A stretch of DNA of 9,047 bases from a bacterium (lineage in GTDB: Bacteria > Armatimonadota > Fimbriimonadia > Fimbriimonadales > JBAXQP01). The notes under the pieces are model-generated. The model did not search any database. It worked only from the letters and a program-made list of their open reading frames with translations, and was not told where the DNA came from. Below are positions 1 to 6,255 of this stretch, one piece after another. Location: the NCBI GenBank assembly GCA_037131655.1, contig JBAXQP010000093.1, forward strand, positions 1 to 9,047. The letters run 5' to 3'. The position numbers were made by a program, and so were the translations under genes. Every line of letters starts with the position of its first letter. Within the stretch, counting starts at the first letter, position 1.

Positions 1-2
1 AT

Positions 3-59
3 TCGTTTTTCGAGGGCAAAACCGGACAGATTTTTGGACTTTTTTCAATAATTGTGTGA
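3..59 (+). CDS. Possible C-terminal end of an upstream gene (partial)
   Basis: An open frame enters from the left edge and stops at TGA 57-59. It would encode 18 residues ending in a hydrophobic stretch (FGLFSIIV). The composition is protein-like and would fit the end of a membrane protein, but two other forward frames are also open at the edge for a similar length. No family can be recognised from so few residues. The call rests only on plausibility of the peptide and could be chance. Confidence 0.22.
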   Translation, partial: SFFEGKTGQIFGLFSIIV

Positions 60-130
60 TTTGGGGTGTATTACTAGCATGAACGAACTTTTCAGTTAGT
101 TTTTCAGCCTTGATATTCTGTGATGATCTA

Positions 131-161
131 TTGACACTATGACCCCCAACCTTCTCATTAT
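131..161 (+). promoter_or_regulatory. Candidate sigma-70-type promoter for the osmC-tpiA operon
   Basis: A perfect -35 hexamer TTGACA (131-136) is followed after 19 bp by CATTAT (156-161), which matches the -10 consensus at four of six positions. The spacing is longer than the ideal 17 bp, so this is a weak prediction. The rest of 60-249 shows no other gene or clear structure. Confidence 0.25.
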
Positions 162-249
162 CAAGCAGGAATTTAGGGGCTTGTTGCGGGTAATCTTTGA
201 GGCGTAAACGTCGTTGGGCTCCAAAGAATGTGGAAGGCAGGCCGAAAAT

Positions 250-693
250 ATGGCACATGAATATCCGGTGACATTAACGTGGTCGGGCGGACGTGATGGT
301 AAGGGTGAAATCGTACTTGAGAATGGGATAAAAGTTCCCATTTCGATAGGCAAATCCCTCGGAGGTCTTGGAGAAGGCAGCAACCCCGAAGAGCTTTTGA
401 CCACTGCGGTCGGAGCCTGTTATGTAATGACCTTTGGGCTTGTCGCTTCGAACCGAAAGCTCCCTGTGGAATCGCTTTCAGTGCAGGTAAGCGGCACACT
501 CGAAGGCGCCCTAACGGATTTGAAGTTCACCAAAATTCTAATTCGACCGAAAATACGAGCCAATTCGCCTACACCTGAACAGCGGGAGACGATAATGCAA
601 ACCGCCCATAAGGCAGAACAGCTTTGCATCATATCCCGCACTTTGAGGGGCAACGTCGAAATTATTGTTGAACCCGAAATTGAGGAGGTCTGA
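250..693 (+). CDS. OsmC/Ohr-family peroxide-reducing protein
   Basis: This 147-residue protein has the usual OsmC-family length. Proteins of this family are homodimeric thiol peroxidases that reduce organic hydroperoxides or peroxide in the cytoplasm. The NPEELLTTAVGAC segment (residues 45-57) carries the peroxidatic cysteine C57 on its helix, and C126 in EQLCIISRTL is the expected resolving cysteine. R15 in the N-terminal strand may be the arginine that supports the active site. The C-terminal NVEI segment is also typical. ATG 250 is chosen because AGGCAGG (235-241) lies 8 bp upstream and family similarity starts right after it; an in-frame TTG at 214 would add 12 unconvincing residues. The gene ends one base before tpiA, so the two are surely co-transcribed. 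The sequence does not separate the OsmC, Ohr and YhfA-like subgroups safely; the short N-terminus and the SRTL motif leave this open. Confidence 0.88.
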   Translation: MAHEYPVTLTWSGGRDGKGEIVLENGIKVPISIGKSLGGLGEGSNPEELLTTAVGACYVMTFGLVASNRKLPVESLSVQVSGTLEGALTDLKFTKILIRPKIRANSPTPEQRETIMQTAHKAEQLCIISRTLRGNVEIIVEPEIEEV

Positions 694-694
694 A

Positions 695-1489
695 ATGCGT
701 CGTCGCCTAATTGCCGGCAACTGGAAAATGAACTTAACCATCCCCGAAGGCATCGCTTTAGTGGATGCGATTATACGAAGAGTCAAAATGCGCCCTGACG
801 TTGAAGTGGTCGTATGCCCACCCTTCACGAGCCTGAGCGCTGTTTATGAAGAAATAAAAAGCACCACCATCACCCTTGGCGCCCAAAACATGTTTTGGAA
901 GGATTCGGGAGCCTTTACCGGTCAGGTTTCTCCCCCCATGTTGGTTTCCACGGGATGCACTTATGTTATTCTCGGCCACTCCGAAACACGCGGTCGTTTT
1001 GGTACGTCTGATGAGACGGTTGATAATAACCTGGGCTATTTCTCCGATACCGATGTGACCATAAATTTAAAAGTTAAAGCTGCGCTTTATCACAACCTAA
1101 AGCCAATTCTCTGCTGCGGCGAAACGCTTGCTGAGCGAGAAGCAGGGAATACCGATTCGGTAATTGCCAACCAGATATCCAACGGATTAGCCGGAATTGA
1201 AGCGGTTGAAGCGTTTGATATGGTCGTTGCTTACGAGCCGGTGTGGGCAATTGGAACCGGCAAGGTTTGCGAACTTTCTGAAGCTCAGCGAGTATGCGCG
1301 CTGGTTCGTCAACAGCTCAAAGCAGTCTTCAACGAGGAAGCGGCTGAGAAAATCCGCGTTCTTTATGGAGGCAGCGTCAAGGGCAGCAACGCCGCCCAGC
1401 TTCTCAAAGAGCCTGATATTGACGGTGCTCTTGTAGGCGGAGCAAGTCTAGATGCCGATGAGTTCAAAGCAATTATTGCGAGTATCTAA
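695..1489 (+). CDS. tpiA: Triosephosphate isomerase
   Basis: This cytoplasmic glycolytic enzyme interconverts dihydroxyacetone phosphate and glyceraldehyde 3-phosphate. The 264-residue product has every catalytic element: N9 and K11 in AGNWKMN, H95 in ILGHSE, the base E181 in AYEPVWAIGTGK (flexible loop 6), and the phosphate-binding YGGSV (224-228) and GALVGGASL (244-252). ATG 695 is chosen over an upstream in-frame TTG because the perfect SD AGGAGGT (683-689) sits just before it and the protein then starts in canonical fashion. That SD lies in the last codons of the osmC-family gene, whose stop is one base upstream, so translation is probably coupled. Two oddities are visible. The usual SERR after H95 is SETR. 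About 14 extra residues, including FSDTD, lie between this motif and the CCGET segment, compared with the E. coli enzyme. All catalytic residues are kept, so the enzyme is expected to be active. Confidence 0.97.
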   Translation: MRRRLIAGNWKMNLTIPEGIALVDAIIRRVKMRPDVEVVVCPPFTSLSAVYEEIKSTTITLGAQNMFWKDSGAFTGQVSPPMLVSTGCTYVILGHSETRGRFGTSDETVDNNLGYFSDTDVTINLKVKAALYHNLKPILCCGETLAEREAGNTDSVIANQISNGLAGIEAVEAFDMVVAYEPVWAIGTGKVCELSEAQRVCALVRQQLKAVFNEEAAEKIRVLYGGSVKGSNAAQLLKEPDIDGALVGGASLDADEFKAIIASI

Positions 1490-1502
1490 TCAGCACATAT
1501 GC

Positions 1503-1544
1503 AACAGGGGGTCTGGCTAAGCCAGACCCCCTGTTTGTTTATTT
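1503..1544 (+). terminator. Rho-independent terminator of osmC-tpiA
   Basis: A perfect 15-bp stem (1503-1517 with 1521-1535, arm AACAGGGGGTCTGGC) closes a TAA loop and is followed by the T-rich TGTTTATTT. It begins 13 bp after the tpiA stop. There is no T-tract on the other strand, so it acts rightward only. Its right arm is also the first part of the 176-bp repeat that follows. Confidence 0.9.
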
Positions 1545-1907
1545 CGATGGTTTGGCGGTTGAAACCGCAGCTGATATTGGCGAAGTCCACCTTCGTGGAC
1601 TCTTCCGAATAGTCCGCGTAGGCGGACTTTGCTATCAATAGCCGCGAATTTATTCGCCAGGCAACGTAACATTTGAGTTTTTAGACAACGCCCTTAGCCA
1701 GACCCCCTGTTTGTTTAATTCGAAGGCTTGGCGGTTGAAACCGCAGCTGATATTGGCGAAGTCCACCTTCGTGGACTCTTCCGAATAGTCCGCGTAGGCG
1801 GACTTTGCTATCAATAGCCGCGAATTTATTCGCCAGGCAACGTAACATTTGAGTTTTTAGACAACGCCCTAAGCCAGGCCCCCTGTTTGTTTATTTCGAT
1901 GGCTTGG
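1521..1907. repeat. Tandem palindromic repeat, 176-bp period, 2.2 copies
   Basis: Unit 1 is 1521-1696, unit 2 is 1697-1872, and a truncated unit 3 is 1873-1907. By eye, units 1 and 2 differ at only four of 176 positions, three of them in the first 40 bp. Unit 3 resembles unit 1 more closely in its TTATTTCGATGG stretch, diverges after GGCTTGG, and ends 9 bp before the recN stop codon. Each unit starts with the right arm of the tpiA terminator and contains four short perfect palindromes. The array fills the gap between convergent genes. No SD-led reading frame of useful length is present, so it is not coding. Confidence 0.92.
1555..1658. repeat. Cluster of four palindromes in repeat unit 1
   Basis: Four perfect inverted repeats follow one another: GCGGTTGAAACCGC (1555-1568), AGTCCAC/GTGGACT (1584-1601), AGTCCGC/GCGGACT (1611-1628) and GCGAATTTATTCGC (1644-1657). 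TGGCGAA (1578-1584) and TTCGCCA (1653-1659) are also complementary and could enclose the second and third hairpins. The same set recurs 176 bp further on in unit 2. This arrangement resembles REP-like or MITE-like intergenic repeats. Confidence 0.8.
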
Positions 1908-1916
1908 AGTTATCTT

Positions 1917-3581
1917 TTAAGTAGTCCCCAACATCTGCCTTGCGTGCTCAAGGGCAGAGTCGGTGAGCTTTTCGCCGCCGATCATTCTGGCGATCTCACC
2001 CACTCGCTCCTCCCCGGCAACCGGAGTTGCATGAACTTGTGTGTGACCATCGCGGATGAGCTTTTCTAATCGAACGTGCGCGTCACCTTGGCTGGCAATC
2101 TGCGGCAGATGGGTAATGCAGAGGATTTGGGCATATTGGGAGAGTTCGGCTAGTTTTCGCCCAACCACGGCTGCGGTCCGTCCGCCCAATCCAGAATCGA
2201 CTTCATCGAAAATAAGGGTTGGAATTTGAGCGTTCCCTGCCATCACGCACTTGATAGCCAGCATGACGCGTGAAATCTCACCGCCTGATGCAATCTTCGC
2301 TAAAGGCCGAGGGGGTTCGCCAGGGTTTGGGGCGATAAAGAATTCGACTTTATCCCCACCCGTCGTGTCGATGGGTTTTGGCGTTATAGAAACGCTAAAT
2401 TCGGCTCGCTCCATCGCTAGTTGACGTATTTGCCCTTCGACTTGCAGCCCAAAGCCCTCAGCGCCTTTTTTACGCATTGCTGTTAGCTTAGCCGCATCGT
2501 CTTTAAGCTTTTGGCGAGTATCGGTCATCGTTGCTTTTAGTTCTTCCGAACGCTCTTCAAAATGGGTGAGATTTACAAGTTTTTGCTCGACCTCTACCCC
2601 AAAAGCGATGACTTCCTCGATCGTCTTGCCGTATTTACGCATGAGCTTTTTGATAGTATCCAGGCGGGCGTTGATTTCTTCGAGACGTTCGGGGCTGAAT
2701 TCGATGGTTTCAGTATATTGCCGAAGCTGTGCGACTGCTTCTTCGGCTGAATAGAGGGCTGTTTTTATCAGTTCGAGTGTCGGAGCAAGGCTGGTGTCGA
2801 TTGCGGCAGCATCTTCGATATTTGCGAGGGCATCCGATAAGCGGTCTCTTGCGCTTTGTTCCGCAACGCCTAGGATAGAACGCCCTTTTGAGGTTGATGC
2901 GTACAGTTTTTCAGCATGTGCAAGCCGAATCTGTTCAAAGGCAAGCGCTTCCTCTTCATCAGGGCTTAGACGAGCGCCTTGTATCTCTTCAACTTGAAAT
3001 TTGTATAGCTCGATGAGATGCTCTCGATCACGTGATTGGGTTCCAAGAAGGTCCAGTTCGCGCTGCATTGCATTTAGTTGTTCGACTTGTGAAGCAATAC
3101 TCGCCCGATGCGTTTGCGCATCCTTACCGAGCCAGGCATCGAGAAATTCGACGTGCCGTTCAGGGTGAAGCAGCGATTGATGTTCATGTTGGCCGTGAAG
3201 ATCAACCAGGGCATCACCGATCCGTTTTAAGGATACCGCTGGGATGGGACGTCCGTTAATTCGTGAGATTGAGCGGCCGCCTGCTGAGACTTCACGATTG
3301 ATTAGTAGAAGATTATCTTCAATCTCGATGCCGAGTTCTTCCAATAAGGGCTTTAAAGTCGTAGTATCACTGATATCGAATACTGCGCTAACAACTGCGC
3401 GTTCGGCTCCTGAACGCACGATGCTCACATCCGATCGTTCCCCTAAAACAAGGCCGATGGCATCGATAAGCAGCGATTTCCCCGCCCCCGTTTCCCCCGT
3501 AAGGACGCAAAATCGCGATTCAAACGGCAACCGTATCCGTTCAATCACCGCAAAGTCTTCAACTGAAAGTTCGATTAGCAT
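1917..3581 (-). CDS. recN: DNA repair protein RecN
   Basis: RecN is an SMC-like ATPase that binds DNA ends and helps recombinational repair of double-strand breaks in the cytoplasm. The 554-residue product has the full family layout. The N-terminal head starts with MLIELSVEDFAVIE and carries Walker A GETGAGKS (29-36), followed by the RecN-typical DLHGQHEHQSLL segment. A charged, helical region across roughly residues 150-380 should form the short coiled coil. The C-terminal head has the signature SGGE (432-435), Walker B LIFDEVDSG with D459 and E460, and the switch histidine H491 in ITHLPQIA. The start agrees with the family N-terminus, although no clear SD precedes it; the upstream bases are A/T-rich. 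It is the last gene of a TPR-nadK-recN operon, 20 bp after nadK. The nadK-recN pairing is widespread in bacteria. The gene ends 9 bp from the repeat array, and I see no intrinsic terminator of its own. Confidence 0.97.
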   Translation of the reverse strand: MLIELSVEDFAVIERIRLPFESRFCVLTGETGAGKSLLIDAIGLVLGERSDVSIVRSGAERAVVSAVFDISDTTTLKPLLEELGIEIEDNLLLINREVSAGGRSISRINGRPIPAVSLKRIGDALVDLHGQHEHQSLLHPERHVEFLDAWLGKDAQTHRASIASQVEQLNAMQRELDLLGTQSRDREHLIELYKFQVEEIQGARLSPDEEEALAFEQIRLAHAEKLYASTSKGRSILGVAEQSARDRLSDALANIEDAAAIDTSLAPTLELIKTALYSAEEAVAQLRQYTETIEFSPERLEEINARLDTIKKLMRKYGKTIEEVIAFGVEVEQKLVNLTHFEERSEELKATMTDTRQKLKDDAAKLTAMRKKGAEGFGLQVEGQIRQLAMERAEFSVSITPKPIDTTGGDKVEFFIAPNPGEPPRPLAKIASGGEISRVMLAIKCVMAGNAQIPTLIFDEVDSGLGGRTAAVVGRKLAELSQYAQILCITHLPQIASQGDAHVRLEKLIRDGHTQVHATPVAGEERVGEIARMIGGEKLTDSALEHARQMLGTT

Positions 3582-3601
3582 TTTTAAATTTAGCAGTTAG
3601 C

Positions 3602-4462
3602 TCAATCCTCTATTCGGACACCGTAGAGGAGGCGGCTGCTTAGTTTGGATAGGAAATCGGTTGATGTGAATGTGATTAGGTGGGCATTTTTGTTAGATTT
3701 GCGCACTCGGACATCATCGAATGTTTGGAATTTAAGGTGAATTTGACCATCGGCCAAGAGGGAGGCTTGTCCACCAGATTCGACCTTTAATTTTATTTCT
3801 GCTTCTGGGCGGAGGACTAAGGGGCGTGCGCCTAGAGCATGCGGGGAAACTGCCGTAACAATCATTGCCCGCATCGTAGGTTCAAGAATAGGCCCACCGG
3901 CTGATAGGTTATAAGCGGTAGAGCCAGTTGGGGTCGCAACAATCACACCATCAGCGGGAAATGACACGAACTGATGGTCATCGATCGATACTCCGAGAGT
4001 GAGCATTCCGCCAGCCGCTTCACGATGAAGTACAATTTCATTAAGTGCGATCGCTTTGTCAATGATTTCGCCATTACGAAGCGTCTGGCATTCTATCATC
4101 ATCCGCTGCTCGAGGATATATTCCTTATCGAAATAACTCGCCAATCCCATTTCGAGATTTTGCGGGCTTAGGGAGGCCATGAACCCAAAACGTCCGAGGT
4201 TAATCCCTAAAACGGGCGTTTCATTTGTTGAAGCCAGATGGACAGCGCGAAGGATTGTGCCGTCGCCACCTAAAGCCAGGACCAAATCGGCTTGACCGAG
4301 TATCGAATCTTCATCGGCCAGATCATCGGCAGGGAGCTTTTGAGCATCCGAAGAAATAATCTTAACTTCCGCCCCATATTGGCGCAGCCATTTTACCGCC
4401 CTATCTGCAAGCGGCCGAGCTTCAGGCTTGACCGCATTGACAAGAATACTGACGCGTGTCAT
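3602..4462 (-). CDS. nadK: NAD kinase
   Basis: This cytoplasmic enzyme phosphorylates the 2'-hydroxyl of the NAD adenosine ribose to make NADP. The 286-residue length is normal for bacterial NAD kinases. The diagnostic motifs are all visible: GGDGT (65-69) for phosphoryl transfer and metal binding, the NE pair N141-E142, FPADGVIVATPTGSTAY with D171 and the TPTGS loop (177-181), and the SAGGP motif (187-191). The initiating ATG overlaps the stop of the upstream TPR gene in the tetranucleotide ATGA (4459-4462), and only a weak purine-rich SD is present. Its translation therefore probably depends on re-initiation by ribosomes finishing the TPR gene. recN follows 20 bp after the stop. No truncation or missing key residue was seen. 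Confidence 0.96.
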   Translation of the reverse strand: MTRVSILVNAVKPEARPLADRAVKWLRQYGAEVKIISSDAQKLPADDLADEDSILGQADLVLALGGDGTILRAVHLASTNETPVLGINLGRFGFMASLSPQNLEMGLASYFDKEYILEQRMMIECQTLRNGEIIDKAIALNEIVLHREAAGGMLTLGVSIDDHQFVSFPADGVIVATPTGSTAYNLSAGGPILEPTMRAMIVTAVSPHALGARPLVLRPEAEIKLKVESGGQASLLADGQIHLKFQTFDDVRVRKSNKNAHLITFTSTDFLSKLSSRLLYGVRIED

Positions 4463-5907
4463 GTGGTTACTTTCTTTGGCGGTGGTTTGGCGAATCTATT
4501 CAAATTGCGTTTTGCGTCTTTATTATTTGGATCGATCTGGAGCGCTTTGCGATATTGTTCTAGAGCAAGATTGAGTTTGCCCTGTTTTTCAAAAGCAGCG
4601 CCAAGGTTGTTATAGGCGGGAGCATAATTAGCATTAACGCTAATCGCCTGATTGTAAGATTTTACAGCGTTGGCATAATCTTTCAGCTTGAAGTAGTCCA
4701 AACCAAGGTTGTTATAGGCTTCAGCAGTTTGCAGTGTGGTTGACGCTGACATATAATGTGGCAAAGCGCCTTTAAAGTCTTTTTGGCTGAAGAGATAGTT
4801 GGCATAGGCCAGCCGCACATCTCCGCGTGCAGGAGCCATCAAGATGACTTCTTTCCACAATTCCGCTGCGCGAGCCATTTTCTTTTGCTTTGCAACCGCG
4901 GCGGCGAGGTTAATTCGGATGTCAACTGATTTAGGGTTAAGCTCTAATGCCTTCGTAAAGTGAGTTTCAGCGGCGGCATATTGCCCTTGACGAGTCTGTA
5001 GAACTCCCAAATTCACATGTGTATCTACATCATCGGGCTTCAATTCGGCTGCTTTCTCAAACGCGGTAGCCGCATTCTTAAACTCTCTTAGGCTCATTTG
5101 AAGGACGCCGAGATTATAGAAGGCGACGGCATTGTCGGGCTGTTTTTCGATTACTTTCTTGAGAGCAACGATTGCCTGAGCTTTTTGGTCGCAGTTTGAA
5201 TAAGCTTCGCTTAGTGAGAGCCAAGTCGATGCGCTTGCGGGATCGAGATTAACTGCCTTTTGAAGAGCAAAGGCTGCCGGCTGCCACTTTTTAAGCCGCA
5301 ATAGGGCAGAGCCATAATTCTGCCAAAAAAGAACATTATCGGGTTTAAGGCGAGTTGCGGCTTCATAGTGAGTCAGGGCTTCAGTTGGTTTACCGGAACT
5401 CTGAAGCGCAAAACCAAGATTGTTTTCTGTAAACGGATCGTTTGGTTTATACTTCAGAGCATTCTTATACGCAGCAACCGCATCGTCATACTTTTTTTGT
5501 TTGACGTAAACGTTGGCGATGTTGTAGTAAACATCCGGCGAGTCGGGTTTAAGTTTGATGGCGGCATTATATTGTTCCAAAGCTTCTACCAATTGATCAG
5601 AGTAGAGATAGGCAGTACCCAGGTTATTGTGGGTTTCGGGATCATTATCAAGCGCAGCTACTGCCTGCTGTAGCAAAGGCAGCGCTTCTGTCACTTTATT
5701 TTGTTTCAAATAAATAAATCCCAACCATCTGGCAATAACTGCATCTTTTGGCTTTTCAGCGCGCAGTTCCGACAGGATTTTGGCCGCATCTTCGAGATGT
5801 CCCTGTTGATATAACTGCACCGCTTCATTTATTCTTTGATTTTGTCCAAATGCTGCGCTAATAAATATAACGCTAATTACGATGGCTACTAATAGTCGAT
5901 GAAACAT
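4459..5907 (-). CDS. Exported protein of 13 tandem TPR repeats
   Basis: The 482-residue product begins with an apparent Sec signal peptide: FHR, a hydrophobic core LLVAIVISVIFISAAF, and probable cleavage after AFG (residue 21). From about residue 24 to 462 it is one unbroken run of 13 TPR units in exact 34-residue phase, for example the units starting PETHNNLGTAY, PDVYYNIANVY and APAYNNLGAAF. A short basic tail ending PPPKKVTT follows. TPR solenoids bind peptides or partner proteins, so a periplasmic or surface scaffold role is likely, but no partner or catalytic domain is visible. The start is ATG 5907, not an in-frame TTG at 5925 that overlaps the SD. The stop overlaps the nadK start (ATGA), which makes it the first gene of a three-gene operon. 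Because TPR sequence is generic, the repeat architecture is certain while the specific function is unknown. Confidence 0.93.
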   Translation of the reverse strand: MFHRLLVAIVISVIFISAAFGQNQRINEAVQLYQQGHLEDAAKILSELRAEKPKDAVIARWLGFIYLKQNKVTEALPLLQQAVAALDNDPETHNNLGTAYLYSDQLVEALEQYNAAIKLKPDSPDVYYNIANVYVKQKKYDDAVAAYKNALKYKPNDPFTENNLGFALQSSGKPTEALTHYEAATRLKPDNVLFWQNYGSALLRLKKWQPAAFALQKAVNLDPASASTWLSLSEAYSNCDQKAQAIVALKKVIEKQPDNAVAFYNLGVLQMSLREFKNAATAFEKAAELKPDDVDTHVNLGVLQTRQGQYAAAETHFTKALELNPKSVDIRINLAAAVAKQKKMARAAELWKEVILMAPARGDVRLAYANYLFSQKDFKGALPHYMSASTTLQTAEAYNNLGLDYFKLKDYANAVKSYNQAISVNANYAPAYNNLGAAFEKQGKLNLALEQYRKALQIDPNNKDAKRNLNRFAKPPPKKVTT

Positions 5908-5913
5908 TGTCTG

Positions 5914-5920
5914 CCTCCTT
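5914..5920 (-). promoter_or_regulatory. Strong ribosome binding site deciding the TPR gene start
   Basis: On the minus strand AAGGAGG lies 6 bases before ATG 5907. An upstream in-frame TTG (5925) would place this SD inside the coding region, so ATG 5907 is the better start and gives a cleaner signal peptide. Confidence 0.85.
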
Positions 5921-5999
5921 TTCAAATTCTATTTTACCCGTAGATAGGACTTCTCTTAGCCTTAAAGTGAAGTTCGATGTCTAAACCCACTTTTCCTGC

Positions 6000-6028
6000 A
6001 CAATAATTGGATAATTTTTATTAGACAA
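6000..6028 (-). promoter_or_regulatory. Candidate promoter for the TPR-nadK-recN operon
   Basis: Reading the minus strand, TTGTCT (6028-6023) is followed after exactly 17 bp by TATTGT (6005-6000). Each hexamer matches the sigma-70 consensus at four of six positions. The predicted transcript would have a leader of roughly 85 nt. The A/T-rich spacer fits, but the match is modest. Confidence 0.35.
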
Positions 6029-6061
6029 AAACTCCTAGCCTCTAGCTAAATAGGGGCAATA

Positions 6062-6109
6062 ATGGCAAATGTAATCGGCTCGCGATTTACGGGGTTGGAA
6101 AGTGAAAAG
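6062..6109 (+). pseudogene. Relic of the 5' coding region of an M28 peptidase gene
   Basis: These 48 bases match 7825-7872 of the downstream M28 peptidase gene at 41 positions without gaps. In the same frame they read MANVIGSRFTGLESEK and then stop (TGA, TAA), against MVKEIGSRFAGLESEKRAADY in the intact gene. Two of the seven changes are synonymous third-position changes (GAG to GAA, AGC to AGT), which suggests divergence as a coding sequence before decay. Similarity fades at once on the right and is at best weak on the left. It lies in the intergenic region upstream of the TadG-like gene, in the same orientation as the intact copy. It has no SD and is unlikely to be translated. Confidence 0.72.
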
Positions 6110-6157
6110 TGATAAGATAATTACCAGTTTTTTATAAAAATGTCCAATAACCTCATC

Positions 6158-6225
6158 AAAATACGTGTTTCTAGCGTATAGTATAAAAGTTGAATACTAA
6201 AAAACAACCAACCTGTACGTATTTT
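6158..6225. promoter_or_regulatory. Nested inverted repeats upstream of the TadG-like gene
   Basis: An outer perfect 9-bp pair, AAAATACGT (6158-6166) and ACGTATTTT (6217-6225), encloses an inner 6-bp pair, TAGTAT (6179-6184) and ATACTA (6194-6199). The inner pair overlaps the A/T-rich TATAGTATAAAA, which may contain a -10 element. No good -35 was found. The arrangement could be paired operator half-sites or a leader RNA fold. The region is A/T-rich, so chance palindromes are possible. Confidence 0.35.
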
Positions 6226-6255
6226 AATTTCTTTAGGGAAAGCGAGTGAGGAATT

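Larger units (their letters stand above)
1503..1711. mobile_element. Possible MITE-like element with 19-bp terminal inverted repeats
   Basis: The left end AACAGGGGGTCTGGCTAAG (1503-1521) is the exact reverse complement of 1693-1711. A third copy of the right end, with two mismatches, lies at 1869-1887. The 209-bp stretch between the matching ends contains repeat unit 1 and encodes nothing. No target-site duplication is evident, and the left end is also half of a terminator hairpin. The inverted ends may therefore simply follow from duplication of the terminator arm. Confidence 0.35.

Noticed and set aside
1547..1612. Short reading frame in repeat unit 1 starting at an ATG near 1547
   Set aside because: It encodes only about 21 residues, lacks an SD, and the ATG is lost in unit 2, where the base differs.
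1503..1907. Direct repeats considered as a CRISPR array
   Set aside because: The period is 176 bp with no unique spacers between short repeats, and no cas genes are present.
3244..3600. 118-codon plus-strand frame opposite the start of recN
   Set aside because: It is antisense to the recN Walker A region, has biased serine/arginine-rich composition and no SD; a shadow of the real gene.
4292..4615. 107-codon plus-strand frame opposite nadK and the end of the TPR gene
   Set aside because: It lies wholly antisense to two well-supported genes and shows no recognisable motif.
6095..6121. TTGGAA and GATAAT as a promoter for the TadG-like gene inside the M28 relic
   Set aside because: The spacer is only 15 bp and the -35 is weak, so the pairing is poor.
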